This document shows, piece after piece, positions 1-9,507 of a stretch of DNA of 26,069 bases (position 1 is its first letter; each line of letters opens with the position of its first letter). This DNA comes from Gracilaria domingensis. Lineage: Eukaryota > Rhodophyta > Florideophyceae > Gracilariales > Gracilariaceae. A program made the position numbers and the translations under genes. Location of the stretch: assembly GCA_022539475.1 (NCBI GenBank), contig VCMS01000470.1, positions 1-26,069 on the forward strand. The letters are read 5' to 3'. Under the pieces are notes generated by a model. The model was not told the DNA's origin. It did no database searches and saw nothing but the letters and a program-made list of their open reading frames with translations.

Positions 1-1685
1 AGCCGGTTCTGCGACGGCTTCCACCTGCCTCAGTCTCAACCGATGGTCCGGTGAACGTTCCGTTATGATGGAATTCAAGCGCAAGCGAAGCCGCTGATGG
101 CGAACCAAGCTGTTGGATATCGAAGGAATCTTCTCGCAAGTACGCGATCCACTCCGTGATGGGTTTGCGTTCAGCGTGCACCGTGGGTTTCATCCGGTAG
201 CCTGTTAACGATGACACTCTCTCTGGAGTCGTATGCCGAAAACGGCTTCCTACCGGGCGGTCTGCCGTTAGCGGTAGTGCAATCCCCAGAATGGAAAGTT
301 CGTATAGCGATCGACCCGATGCTCCTCCGGTACGATACCCGCGAGGGTGAGAATCTGAACACCGCGCGCGCGGAACACGCGAAGTTGGCGTACAAGAGAC
401 TCAGTCGAGTGCACCTCGAGCACCTGGTTCCACCGTCATATGGGTTCGATACTCCGTCTACCGTACTTTCGGTGAAGTCCGATATGGAGACAACTTGGCG
501 ACGTTCGACCATGCGCGGTACGCTGGCGATGGCCCGACCACATCGAGGTTGATGTTGTGCTGGAATCGGCCCATACTCCGAGCGGAGTTCCGTTATCTTC
601 GCAAGAACGCTTCCCAGGGTGGGTTCGTCAACCGCATTCGGTTTGAGCGGAAAGCTCGTTCCCGTCATGGGTATCTGATTCCGTACCCGAATATCGAGAC
701 CGAGAGGTACAGACCGCAGGCCTTTGTTGGACGGTTCCCTCCTCTACCAATTGGTGGCGTGATGTGGAGGTACCCAAAGGGTGTTTTGCAGAACTGCCTC
801 CGTGCTTGAGTTACATCGGCTCCCGATTGATCAGCGATCCGCGTTCAGGATGGTGGGGTCTGGTAGCCGGCGAGTGGGCGGCACGCGTAGCAGCGTTTCT
901 CCTCTGGGAGGCTTACGACAACTACCGTGTTTGGTATATTCCGCCGATGCTTCGCAACATTATCCGCTCGCTGGATTTGCACACTCCCTTGGGGTCCGAA
1001 GAGAACGTGGGTGAGATCCATTACATCTTGGATGTTATCGATGGAGTCGATTGGGAAACGGTGCCCGTTCGCAGCGTGGGAAAGGTCCTCGTCGTCACTA
1101 CGACCGCTCACCCGGTAGGAGACATCCCACCGCAGGAGATTTCGTGTATTACGACCCATGGGAGGGTACGATGACAACTAGCGCATATGCCGAGTGGGCA
1201 GCGAACCAGCCACGGTCGATTCCAGACAGTCACCCCGTTGGGTTCATGTTCAGTGACAACTGGGTCGCCCCAGTAGATCTGGATGATCCGAACATGGATA
1301 CCGGTGGAGAGGCGGCGGGAGCACTCGTCGAGATGGACCAGGAGTTGGTGAACGACCTACCGGCGGCGAATCAGTGTTGCACGCCAGCGGCGGGGTACCC
1401 CAGGCTCCTGTGGGTTGGAATGTTCCGACTCAAGCGAGTGTTCCGGTGGTGGGTCCGGCCCCTGTAGCGGCTACCGTTCCTTCGGTCCTTCCGGCCCCGA
1501 CAGCTCCGGTCGCTCCGGGAGATTCTCCGGCGAACATCGCGATGTTGCGCGCCAGTCTCCAGAACGCTGGAATTATCGTGCCCGATCATCTCACCACTAT
1601 GGCAGGGATACTGGCTTACGCCGTTCCGCACCCTTCGCAGGGTCCCTCCGGTAGCGGCGGTGCCGGTCCCTCATCGGGGGTGTAA
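1..1685 (+). CDS. Unknown protein gene, left-truncated and split between frames
   Basis: I do not recognise this protein. Overlapping open stretches run 211-552, 495-809, 764-1174, 1051-1467 and 1374-1685, each in the -1 frame of the one before, and together read like one protein of at least 490 residues ending at TAA 1683-1685. The middle part is rich in Trp, Tyr and Arg (for example GWWGLVAGEWAARV near 860-905). The last 100 residues hold a Pro/Ala/Val-rich linker followed by a short helix-like segment (SPANIAMLRASLQNAGI). Codons before 211 are also partly open, so the gene may begin left of the window; the ATG at 211 is only the first clear one. It faces the chromovirus pol gene tail to tail and shares that element's mini-hairpins (216-229, 399-410, 575-588, 1428-1439), so it may be an antisense accessory ORF of the element. 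A neighbouring gene or another mobile element is also possible. Confidence 0.5.
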
Positions 1686-2052
1686 GATGACCAGCAGGGC
1701 TGGAGGACTTGGTCCTTAGTATAAGATAGAAACAGTAAAACCATCTAGTGGTAACTTTCGCTTCACCCCTTTTGCCTGTTCTCCACGAACTTGATCGATC
1801 TTCGATTACTTCTTCACTCACACTGTGTTCAAGTGTACTTCACTTCTTTGGTGCTTCTTGTACTCTAACCGTTTTAAATCGGTACAACCGGCATTTCGGT
1901 ATGCTCTTCTTTCTTTCTTCTCACTTCCTCTAGTTAGTCTTCACCGCTTCATTGGTCTTCTTCCTCCTTCATCCCCACACAGAAGGGTCAACTCTCCATT
2001 CTGAGTCTTCCGCATCGCGGTATAGTTGAAAGCTCCTCACCGGGAACGGTTC
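1686..2052. other. Convergent intergenic segment, pyrimidine-rich
   Basis: No gene is seen. The segment separates the TAA of the + strand gene from the TAG/TAA end of the chromodomain reading frame on the - strand, so it should hold both 3' ends. From about 1905 to 1975 the + strand is almost entirely C and T, which is a purine run on the - strand. That is what a polypurine tract before a 3' LTR would look like, but I could not find an LTR next to it. Confidence 0.4.
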
Positions 2053-2370
2053 TTATCCCACCTGGGCTTGGTCCAGGTTGGACGGCAAGGCTGACCGAGT
2101 GCGACGGTGGTATGAAACGATCTTCGACCTAGGTAGGTGCTCGACCGGCTCCATGGTGTCCTCCTCGGCGGAGTAGCCATACCATCGCACTTGGTACAGT
2201 ACCGTCCCATCGGGGTCTACAACATGACGTACGATACGTTCGATCACGTATTCCTGCGGGTACACCTCGGTGTTTGACTGCTCTCCTTCACCCATTGTGG
2301 TTCCGTACCTTCGAGGGTGGCGAGGTGGTGGCCGGCTAACCTCTAGAGGGTTCCTCTTGGACTTAACCAG
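2053..2370 (-). CDS. Chromodomain at the C terminus of pol
   Basis: The - strand reading frame encodes a canonical chromodomain: EYVIERIVRH, then a beta hairpin (DPDGTVLYQVRWYGY), then EDTMEPVEHL and a basic helix. Y, W and Y occupy the three aromatic-cage positions known from HP1-type domains that bind methylated histone H3; the usual TWEP is TMEP here. In Ty3/gypsy chromoviruses this domain sits at the end of integrase and steers insertion toward chromatin with that mark. The frame is open upstream from about 2370, through a basic segment before the first ATG at 2295. That fits a fusion to integrase better than a separate gene starting at 2295. The frame ends at 2053. Confidence 0.8.
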   Translation of the reverse strand: MVKSKRNPLEVSRPPPRHPRRYGTTMGEGEQSNTEVYPQEYVIERIVRHVVDPDGTVLYQVRWYGYSAEEDTMEPVEHLPRSKIVSYHRRTRSALPSNLDQAQVG

Positions 2371-2987
2371 TCACGACTCACTAGGAGTTCCTCGCTGCAC
2401 GACAACTACAACTTACGCCAGGAGCGTCCAATCTTCAACCTGAAAGGTTCTTCTTGAAATACTCTCCTTCTTGAGTCTGACGAGCTTCGGCTCGTTTTGG
2501 TTGAGCTTCCGACCGTCCAACGGTAGCTTCGGGATTCTGAGCTCCCTCTTGCTATCCAGAAGGATCGTCCGTGCGACGGAGAACGGGCAGGGTTTCGCTC
2601 GTGCGCCATGGAGGCGGATTGACCAATCACGGTGCATATCGCGGCCTTCTGGTTGGCCAGGCGGTGGCACGTGTGAGCCACGCGTTACCCTAACAGGTGT
2701 CCGTTCGCCTACGGTTGGCGACCGTACATCGCGCACCGTGCACGTGTGGTACTCGCGCACGCGACTTACTGTCAGCAGTTCCCCGCGTCGGCGGTGCTCT
2801 CCGTACGTCACCACGTCACACAACGTGTTACTCTCCACTTGGGTGTGTCATGAGTCTTCTGCCACGCGGCGTGGGTGCACCATCGACGGTTTCCAAACTC
2901 GTACTTCGTACTTCACCTTTCCAAGGTTGTTTTCCCAAATAATACGCGGGTAAGTACGACTTCTCGTTTCCTCAAACCACGGCGTGG
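2371..2987 (-). CDS. Probable integrase-to-chromodomain linker, interrupted by stops
   Basis: Between the integrase stop at 2988 and the chromodomain, the - strand frame that matches the chromodomain has only three stops in about 950 nt (TGA 2848-2850, TAA 2413-2415, TGA 2371-2373). It picks up directly from the integrase frame by a -1 step near 2990-2998. Readable segments include TTPWFEETRSRTYPRIIWEN and KRELRIPKLPLDGRKLNQ. I read this as the C-terminal extension of pol in a damaged or error-containing copy. The stretch is also full of short perfect hairpins, for example 2480-2495 with a TTCG loop. The alternative is a spliced intron or a structured untranslated spacer; I see no convincing splice-site pair. 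Confidence 0.4.
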
Positions 2988-4950
2988 TTAACACCGGTCG
3001 GTAACATTGAGCTGATCTACCGCTTGCGGCTCTGCGTTCTCCGGGAAGCCCGGGTCTACAGATACTGTCTTCTCCGCTCTGCGGGTGGTGACCTCACTCA
3101 GTTGTGGTGTTCCCGACGGGGTTACGTTATCCACAGCGGTGTGTACCCCTTGGGTGGGTCGTGTCGTTTCCAGCGCATTGCTCAACGAACTCGACGGAGT
3201 ATCACCACGAGGTACAGCGCCTCGGCGCACCACAACGCTATCGGTAGAGACCGCGAGATTGGTGGCGGTACCTTGCGACACAGTGTGACCGTGCGACGCC
3301 GGTGTAACGGGTTCCGTACTTTCCTCCCCCTCCTTAGGCGGTGGCATGGGAGCCACGACGTCCGGTGGGGGGTCAACTCTAGTTGAGTTTTCCTCTTCGT
3401 CTCCCGCAACGGGTTGTGCTACCCGCGTGGGTGATTCTGACTTCGGTAGATCCGATAAGCCGCGATCAGGGCGGAGAGTCGCAGGGCGCGAAGATACGAC
3501 CTGTTCGTCCCCTGTAGCTTCACCCAGTTGGGTGTTAACGTGAACGTAGGGTGGTGGTGCCAGCGCGACACGGTCTAACGATATCCGTTCGTGGAGATTA
3601 TTGATATCCAATACTACGGTATCGTCCGTGACGGAAATAACCTTGTAGGGTCCTTCCGCGATAGGCGAGAGCTTGTGGCGGCGTTCATTCTCCGGATTAT
3701 AGTATTCTTTGCGGAGAAATACCATATCGTCTGGTTTGACCTTTGGTAATGGGGTCTTAACCTTCGCATCGAAGTTGCGCTTATAAGCGGCCTGCGCCTT
3801 ATCCATCGCTGTGCGAGCGACCGGTACCATTTTGGTTAACCAATCCTTCCAAGCGTTCCTGTATAACCCAACAGACGGGTACGTAGAAAGCGTTTCTTGA
3901 GCCTCGATTGCAACCGGTGGCGGTACTCTTGACAATACCAACTCAAAAGGTGCTAGCTTCGTTACCCGGTGGACTTGGGTGTTGTACGCATACGTAATAG
4001 CGTCCGTATACAAATCCCAATCCTTAGGATGATCTGCCACATAAGATCTTAATGCATTCAGCATGGTACGGTTAAATCGTTCTACCTGACCATTTGTTTG
4101 GGGGTGGTAGGTGGTCGTAAATAGATTCTTGACACTCAAGATCCGACAGACGTCCTGGAAAAACTTCGACGTGAACTGTGAACCGTTATCTGATAATAGA
4201 TGAACCGGTGGACCGTACACAAAGACCCAGTGGGTGACAAAAGCTTGTGCAACCACGGTGGCCGTAATCCGTTTCAGCGGGACTGTCCGTACCAACTTAG
4301 AGAACCGATCGGTGATAACCAGAAGGTATCGATTACCTCTTGCGGTTCTGATCAATTCACCTAAGATATCGATAGCGATAAACTCCAAAGGAGACCGTGC
4401 TGGGAACAGCGTTAACTTCTTCGAGTACTTACGAAGTTTCACGTTATTCTTAGCGCACTCGGTGCAAGAGCGTCGTACTGCGTAGCAGTCCAATGCCATT
4501 GACGGCCAGTAAAAATCCCTACGCAGGGTCAAGTATAGTTTTCGACCTCCTGGGTGGGCTCCTACCTTCACATAGTGTGTCATGACCAACACACGGTTTT
4601 GCAGCGAGTATGGGACCACAATTTGGGTATACGCTTCGACCAACCTAACCAGGTACCCCTGATCGTTAACCTGAAAAGGTATACGATCTCCTCCATTGAG
4701 ACGAGCGCGAATTCGCGTACAAAACTCATCCGTTTGCTGTTCTCGGATCATCTCCTCGGGAGTGATGGGTACAAAAGATCCAGTCAAGGGATCCAACTTC
4801 TCAGAAGTGAGCAGGATGTCGTCACAGATGTCATCCGACAAAGATTCGACCCAACCTGCTTGTTCTTCCACCATAAAGCATGGTATGTCCAGATCGTCAA
4901 CTGGTGCCGCTTCTGCATCTGTCCCCAAGCGGGAGAGTGCATCTGCCTGC
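2988..4950 (-). CDS. Ty3/gypsy integrase (DD35E) with GPY module
   Basis: This part of the pol polyprotein inserts the element's DNA copy into the host genome. Numbering the 718-residue open stretch that begins at 5144: the zinc-binding HHCC domain has His190, His197, Cys227 and Cys230; the catalytic core has Asp259 (FIAIDILGEL), Asp319 (LLSDNGSQF) and Glu355 (NGQVERFNRTM), the last two separated by exactly 35 residues as in retroviral-type integrases. A GPY/F module follows at 498-500 (EGPYKVISV), typical of Ty3/gypsy and gammaretrovirus-like integrases. The tail (about 540-718) is Pro/Thr/Ser/Glu-rich and looks disordered. All catalytic residues are present, so this domain appears capable of function. 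Confidence 0.93.
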
Positions 4951-5352
4951 AGATTCAACGTTCCTTTTTTGTACGTAACTGTGAAATCGAACTCCGATAA
5001 CCTCAAGCGCCAACGCATCAAGCGTCCTGATGGTTCCGAGATTTCCATGAGCCATCGGAGAGATGAGTGGTCCGTATGTACCGTAAAATGGTTGCCCATA
5101 AGATATGGCTCAGTGTAGTTAGAGCCCATACAACGGCTAAGCACTCTTTCTCCGAAACTGAGTAGTTACGTTCGTGTACGTTCAAGGATCGCGACCAGTA
5201 TCCAATTGGATGTCTCACGCCGTCTTCCGTGACCTGAAACAGGGCGCAACCAACCTGGTGTGCACTGGCGTCAGTGTCTACTTCGAATGGAAGTCCTAGC
5301 TTAGGCAAAGCCAAGATTGGCGGTGACGTTACTGCGTCAATTAATGCCGAAA
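4935..5352 (-). CDS. RNase H domain of pol, split by one frameshift
   Basis: RNase H degrades the RNA strand during reverse transcription. The Ty3/gypsy signature runs FEVDTDASAHQVGCALFQ, SEKECLAVVWAL, TVHTDHSSLRWL and LNLQADALSR, giving the expected acidic residues in order. The first two blocks are read in one frame (5018-5314 and upstream to about 5350) and the last two in the frame that continues into integrase (from 5144). The break falls near 5110-5112: inserting one base between CT and GAG restores the usual TTL..PYL spacing. The join to RT at 5350-5353 lies in a run of four T on the coding strand, where a fifth T would restore the frame. Confidence 0.88.
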
Positions 5353-6705
5353 AGCAGACGCTTCCGCGTCGCCTAGGGGTTCCAGTTGAACTGGTTGACC
5401 TTTTCTCAAAAGGTGGTTAAGGGGGGTCGCAATATCTGCGAAGTTCGGGACAAAACGCCGATATACATTACAAAGACCCAGAAAACTGCGGAGTTCCGTT
5501 TGTGTCGTAGGGTGTTTCGCTTCCTTCAGCGACTTCACGCGAACTGCGTCAACTGAGAGCTGTCCAGGTCGAATGATATGCCCTAGGTATTTGACAGAAT
5601 CTGTGAAGAACTCGCACTTCTTGAGTTTCAGCGTAATGCCCGCGTCCCTGAGGACTCTCATGACGTCCCGGACGTGTGTTAAGTGGTCATCAAGGTTATC
5701 GGAGAACACGATGATATCGTCAAGATACACCAAGCAGGTCTTCCACTTGAATCGAGCCAAGAGGATATCGATAGCACGTTGAAACGTAGCCGGCGCGTTG
5801 GTTAATCCGAACGGCATTCGTTTAAACCGGTACAAACCTTGGTGGCACACAAAAGCAGTTTTGTCCTTATCCTTTTCACGGATCGGAACTTGCCAGTATC
5901 CCCAATTGGCATCCAAGGCGGTGAACACTGTAGCACTCCCAAGCGAGTCAATGTATTCGTCCATCCTGGGTATGGGATAAACGTCTTTGACGGTGACCGA
6001 ATTTAGACGACGGTAATCAATACAGAATCGCCACGATCCGTCCGCTTTTGGAACTAGCACCACGGGTGAGGCCCAAGCGGATTGAGCCGCCTCTATGACG
6101 CCAGCGCGTAACATCTTCTCAACCTGAGATTGCTCTTCTTCCCTAGCTTTGGGACCAGCCCGGTATGGGTGTTGGGAAATGGGGCTAGTACCTGGAAGTA
6201 GGTCAATACGGTGTTCCGTGATTCCAATTGTCCCGAGGGATCCATCCCACATGGGTGTGAACTCCCTCAACATTTCTCTTAGCTTACCTCTATGAGATTC
6301 AGGTACATGATTAAAATTCAACTGTTCCAGTTCCTTGACAGGGTCTGTATCTTCCGTTCCTGGTGGCAACGCTTTACCCTCGGTGGGTGCCAGCGATTCG
6401 GTAACTTCGCTCGCCGGGGTAACCGATGCGGTAAACGCGGTTTCCGCTGATCCCTCCCCCTCCTTAGCATCGGTTATACCGAGAACATCCGCAACGGGTA
6501 TCTTCGTCGGTACGATAGCAGCAGGGTGTGGGAGAGTGGTACCAAGGATTTGGTTTTTAGCTAACCACTGTCGGGTTGTGCCAAAGTTGGCGACCAAAAC
6601 TCTGAATGGTTTGTCGGGTTCCACCGAGATTACTCCGTTCGCCAAAGCGAGTTGCTTCTGATCATACAATGATGGCAATGGTTGTACCACACGTAGCCAG
6701 ACTGC
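5341..6705 (-). CDS. Ty3/gypsy reverse transcriptase
   Basis: RNA-directed DNA polymerase of the chromovirus. In order the sequence shows a variable N-terminal linker, the entry segment HRIDLLPGTSPISQHPYRAGP, VVLVPKADGSWRFCIDYRRLN (motifs 1-2), MDEYIDSLGSATVFTALDANWGYWQ (motif 3, catalytic Asp), FKRMPFGLTNAPATFQRAID (motif 4), LVYLDDIIVFS (motif 5, the two catalytic Asp at about 5715-5726) and KKCEFFTDSVKYLGHII (thumb). Every motif is intact. The frame enters from the protease frame by a -1 step between about 6693 and 6712, near VVQPLPSL, a motif that commonly follows the protease domain in this family, and leaves toward RNase H at 5350-5353. Confidence 0.95.
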   Translation of the reverse strand, partial: AVWLRVVQPLPSLYDQKQLALANGVISVEPDKPFRVLVANFGTTRQWLAKNQILGTTLPHPAAIVPTKIPVADVLGITDAKEGEGSAETAFTASVTPASEVTESLAPTEGKALPPGTEDTDPVKELEQLNFNHVPESHRGKLREMLREFTPMWDGSLGTIGITEHRIDLLPGTSPISQHPYRAGPKAREEEQSQVEKMLRAGVIEAAQSAWASPVVLVPKADGSWRFCIDYRRLNSVTVKDVYPIPRMDEYIDSLGSATVFTALDANWGYWQVPIREKDKDKTAFVCHQGLYRFKRMPFGLTNAPATFQRAIDILLARFKWKTCLVYLDDIIVFSDNLDDHLTHVRDVMRVLRDAGITLKLKKCEFFTDSVKYLGHIIRPGQLSVDAVRVKSLKEAKHPTTQTELRSFLGLCNVYRRFVPNFADIATPLNHLLRKGQPVQLEPLGDAEASAFRH

Positions 6706-7448
6706 TTAGTAGTTATGGTGACCCAAACTTGGGATTGCGCAGGGATTGCGATGGCATGAGCCACATGGAGCTTAGATGATACCGGGTCGACGGTTGGAAC
6801 TTCCTGTGCAGCAGGGAGCGGGACGCGCTTGCGTGTAGCTCTCTTTAGCGGTTTCCTTACAATCGGTATTTCGGAACCATCATCCATGGTAACAACTCGA
6901 GCTCGAGGTCGAATCGCTTCAACAAAACGATCACAAAAGTCACAACCGAGTATCACCGGTGCGGCAATGCTTTTGCAAACCATGAAATCCACTTTAACCA
7001 TACAGGTTCCTAATCGTACCATGAGAGGTATGTACCCAAGAGTACGCAACGGGTTATTGTTGGCATCCGCGATATCCAAACCTGGACCATGACGAATTTC
7101 ATCCCGTAGCGCGGGTGGCACCAACTCAAGGTGAATCAGGTTCGGTGCAGCTCCTGTATCCAACACAGACAACTGTCGAACCATGAACTGGTTAGACAAG
7201 CCAAGATCGGCATAAACTTTGTAGTTTCTCTTGGCCATCACAAGAACTCTTTCCGGAATACGGAGATTACGGGACCGTATCCACGGACGACGTAGAACCG
7301 AAAGGTGTTCTGAGCTCACGTCAGTTTTAGCCGCTATCCTTGAAAGGATTCTAACAGCTGGGGAGCGAAGCTGTGACGCCTCGGGCGCCTTTAACTTCGG
7401 CTCGGAAGGCGCCCCTCCCGTAGGGGAAACTCCCGAAGTCAGTTTTTC
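6630..7448 (-). CDS. Pol N terminus with aspartic protease
   Basis: This segment would cleave the Gag-Pol polyprotein. The retropepsin active site LDTGAAPNLI lies at about 7138-7163 and the second conserved region is VILGCDFCDRF near 6935-6970, as in Ty3/gypsy proteases. The frame is open without an ATG from the GTG at 7319 upstream through the gag stop to at least 7451. So protease has no start codon of its own and is probably made by ribosomes that leave the gag frame at the GAAAAAC heptamer 7442-7448, one base back. A missing A in that run would instead make gag and pol one continuous frame. Both readings are possible. Confidence 0.85.
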   Translation of the reverse strand, partial: EKLTSGVSPTGGAPSEPKLKAPEASQLRSPAVRILSRIAAKTDVSSEHLSVLRRPWIRSRNLRIPERVLVMAKRNYKVYADLGLSNQFMVRQLSVLDTGAAPNLIHLELVPPALRDEIRHGPGLDIADANNNPLRTLGYIPLMVRLGTCMVKVDFMVCKSIAAPVILGCDFCDRFVEAIRPRARVVTMDDGSEIPIVRKPLKRATRKRVPLPAAQEVPTVDPVSSKLHVAHAIAIPAQSQVWVTITTKQSGYVWYNHCHHCMIRSNSLWRTE

Positions 7449-7487
7449 TGAACGGGGCTCACCGAATTCGGTGCGTGAACTCCGTTC
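7383..7487 (-). promoter_or_regulatory. Candidate -1 ribosomal frameshift signal at the gag/pol junction
   Basis: On the coding (-) strand, gag ends with the heptamer G AAA AAC (7448-7442) and its TGA stop follows at once (7441-7439); pol is open in the -1 frame here. Upstream, 7482-7487 pairs with 7450-7455 (6 bp) around a 14-nt palindrome at 7460-7473, ending one base before the heptamer. Downstream, 7407-7415 pairs perfectly with 7383-7391 (9 bp). The loop of that hairpin, 7394-7400, is complementary over 7 bases to 7433-7439, making a pseudoknot possible. Weak points: the heptamer is not the canonical X XXY YYZ, the spacer is only 2 nt, and one pseudoknot loop is only 2 nt, so both stems may not form fully together. 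Confidence 0.5.
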
Positions 7488-9507
7488 GGGGGGCCTAACT
7501 GAACCCCATGCGTGGGTACTTCGCCTTGAACCTGGTTCGAAGGTGCCTGTGCCGGAACGGAGGGCTGAGCATAGACCGGAACCGGTAATCCCAGTTCAGC
7601 TCTGGCCTTATCATATTCCTTTCGTGGAACAGATTCCTTTTCCTCGGGCGTGAGGGCGTCGTAATACGCAATAATTTTCGGCCTGTGCGACGGCGGAAAT
7701 ACGCACTGCGTCGATACGTGACCTGGAAGGTAGCACTGGTAACATATGACCGAGGCCGGTTTGTCGCGAGGGCGATTGTCCACTCGACGTTGTGGTGCTG
7801 TGTCCTTCCACCCTGGACGGTTCAGACGCGACGAATTGTTAGCGTAAGGCAGCGGGGCTGCAGGCACCCGGACACCTTGGGCATACAATGCGGGGTCTTC
7901 TTCCGTGCTCGGAATCGAGGTTGACGGCAGGTCCGTAGATCCGTAAGAATCGGGGTTACTTCCGATGAAGTGGACGTTATCAGCGTCACCGACAGCGGTT
8001 TCACGTCGCAAAACCGACATCGATGGTGACGAACTCTCCGCGAGTAGCGCTTTCGAGCGGCGCTGCCCGGGTTGCGGGCTCGATACGTCTCTCCTTCCGC
8101 CTGGGCGTAATTAACCAACTCTAGGTACGTCATTCGGCGTTTTTCCTCGCGTCGGCGAGCGACCAACGACCGAATGGTGGGGTCCAAACCATCAACAAAC
8201 ATGGTACACCGCTCCTGTGCGGAATACACATTACCACATCGGTGAAACGCTTTGTTCAACCGCGTTGAATAAACCGTTTCAGATTCTCCACTCTTCTGTC
8301 TAGTGTCGCGAACAGCAAGAGTAGCGCTGTAAATCGCGTTGGAAGTCGCGTACGACCTGAGAAGGTAGTTCACGGCTTCCGGCCAACACGTGACTCCTCC
8401 TTCCGAGGCTCTCGAGGTTCCTCGAACTGAGTTGTACTGATCTTCCGCAGTCCCTGTTAGGAAGTACGGCAGTGCCACATATGCCTGTGCTTCACTCATA
8501 CCGAGTATATCGGCCTCCTGGACGAACCTGGCAAGGAAATCCAAGACAAGGATAGGATCTGTCCCCGAGAACTTCCTTGTTTCAAGGGTAACATTCAACC
8601 TTCGAATGTAGTCCTTCACCTTACCGGTTCCTCGCGAGGAGCGATTCGAAGTAACATCCTCCAACCGATAATAGCGGTACGACAACAGCTTTGTGTAGAG
8701 CGGGTCCGTCGGCTTTAACTCTTTGAGTCCCAAGTGGCGCCGTCCTTTCACGCGTGATCTCATCACTGCCTGAGTAGACTGCGTCGCTTTCGACCGTGTC
8801 GAACGTGACCTATGACGGTTGTCATCACTATCAGATGAATCTGACGAACTGTCTTCAGTCATGCCGCTCGAGTCAGAGCGCGATGAATCCGAATCATAGT
8901 GAACTCGTTTTGGGTGTCGACGTTTCTGCTTCACCGAACGATGGTCTTCATCCGCAGATGGATTTCCTTGAGGAACCTGTGCGTCCACAGCTTCATCCAT
9001 ACGGATTGTATCCTCCAGCGTTTCCAAGCGCGAACGAATTCGACCGATATCGGTGCGCATTTCCTCGACAAATGCCCGGTACTCCGTGACGAAGACGTCT
9101 GGGGTACCCAGATTTTCCATAATGGAATTCACGTCCCTTCTCAGAAGACGTAAGTCTCCTGAGACATCCCTCACCTGGGCATTATCAACCTGCGTCCTCA
9201 ACGAGGTAACATCCTGTAGGAGTTCCACGTGAGCAGCGTGATTAATATCCAAGCGGGATTCCAACCTAGCCAACTCGGCTACGGTAGCAGCGTTAGGGTT
9301 AACCATGGATGGTGTCTCAACGACGGGTTGAGCAGAACCCACGTTTTCCTTAGGTGCTTCCGTAACTGAGCGCGTTCTCCGGGGGCGGGGTACGACCTCA
9401 AGAGGTTGCGCCTCATCTGGGATAGACCGGGACGTCGGTGCAACGGGTGGAACCGCAGCTGACGACCGCGCTGAACCAGCTCGAGAACCTCGAGGCGGTT
9501 GCGGCAT
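7439..9507 (-). CDS. Chromovirus Gag (capsid and zinc-knuckle nucleocapsid), one frameshift
   Basis: Gag packages the element's RNA into particles. I chose the ATG at 9507 (MPQPPRGSRAG) because the open frame above it, up to 9609, has no support and the start follows a perfect hairpin. The product has a Pro/Ser/Arg-rich N terminus, a likely coiled coil (about 9110-9300), a Ser/Asp/Arg linker, then a capsid-like helical domain with FSGTDPILVLDFLARFVQEA and YSTRLNKAFHRC, as in Ty3-type Gag. Near 8051-8053 the coding frame steps -1 (a run of AAA on the coding strand). The second part carries one CCHC knuckle, CYQCYLPGHVSTQC, at 7703-7744 with C-X2-C-X4-H-X4-C spacing, and ends at TGA 7439-7441. 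Capsid and knuckle are therefore in different frames in this copy. Confidence 0.88.

Noticed and set aside
2296..2987. A spliced intron between integrase and chromodomain
   Set aside because: GT and AG dinucleotides exist, but no convincing donor, branch and acceptor set, and the matching frame is nearly open throughout.
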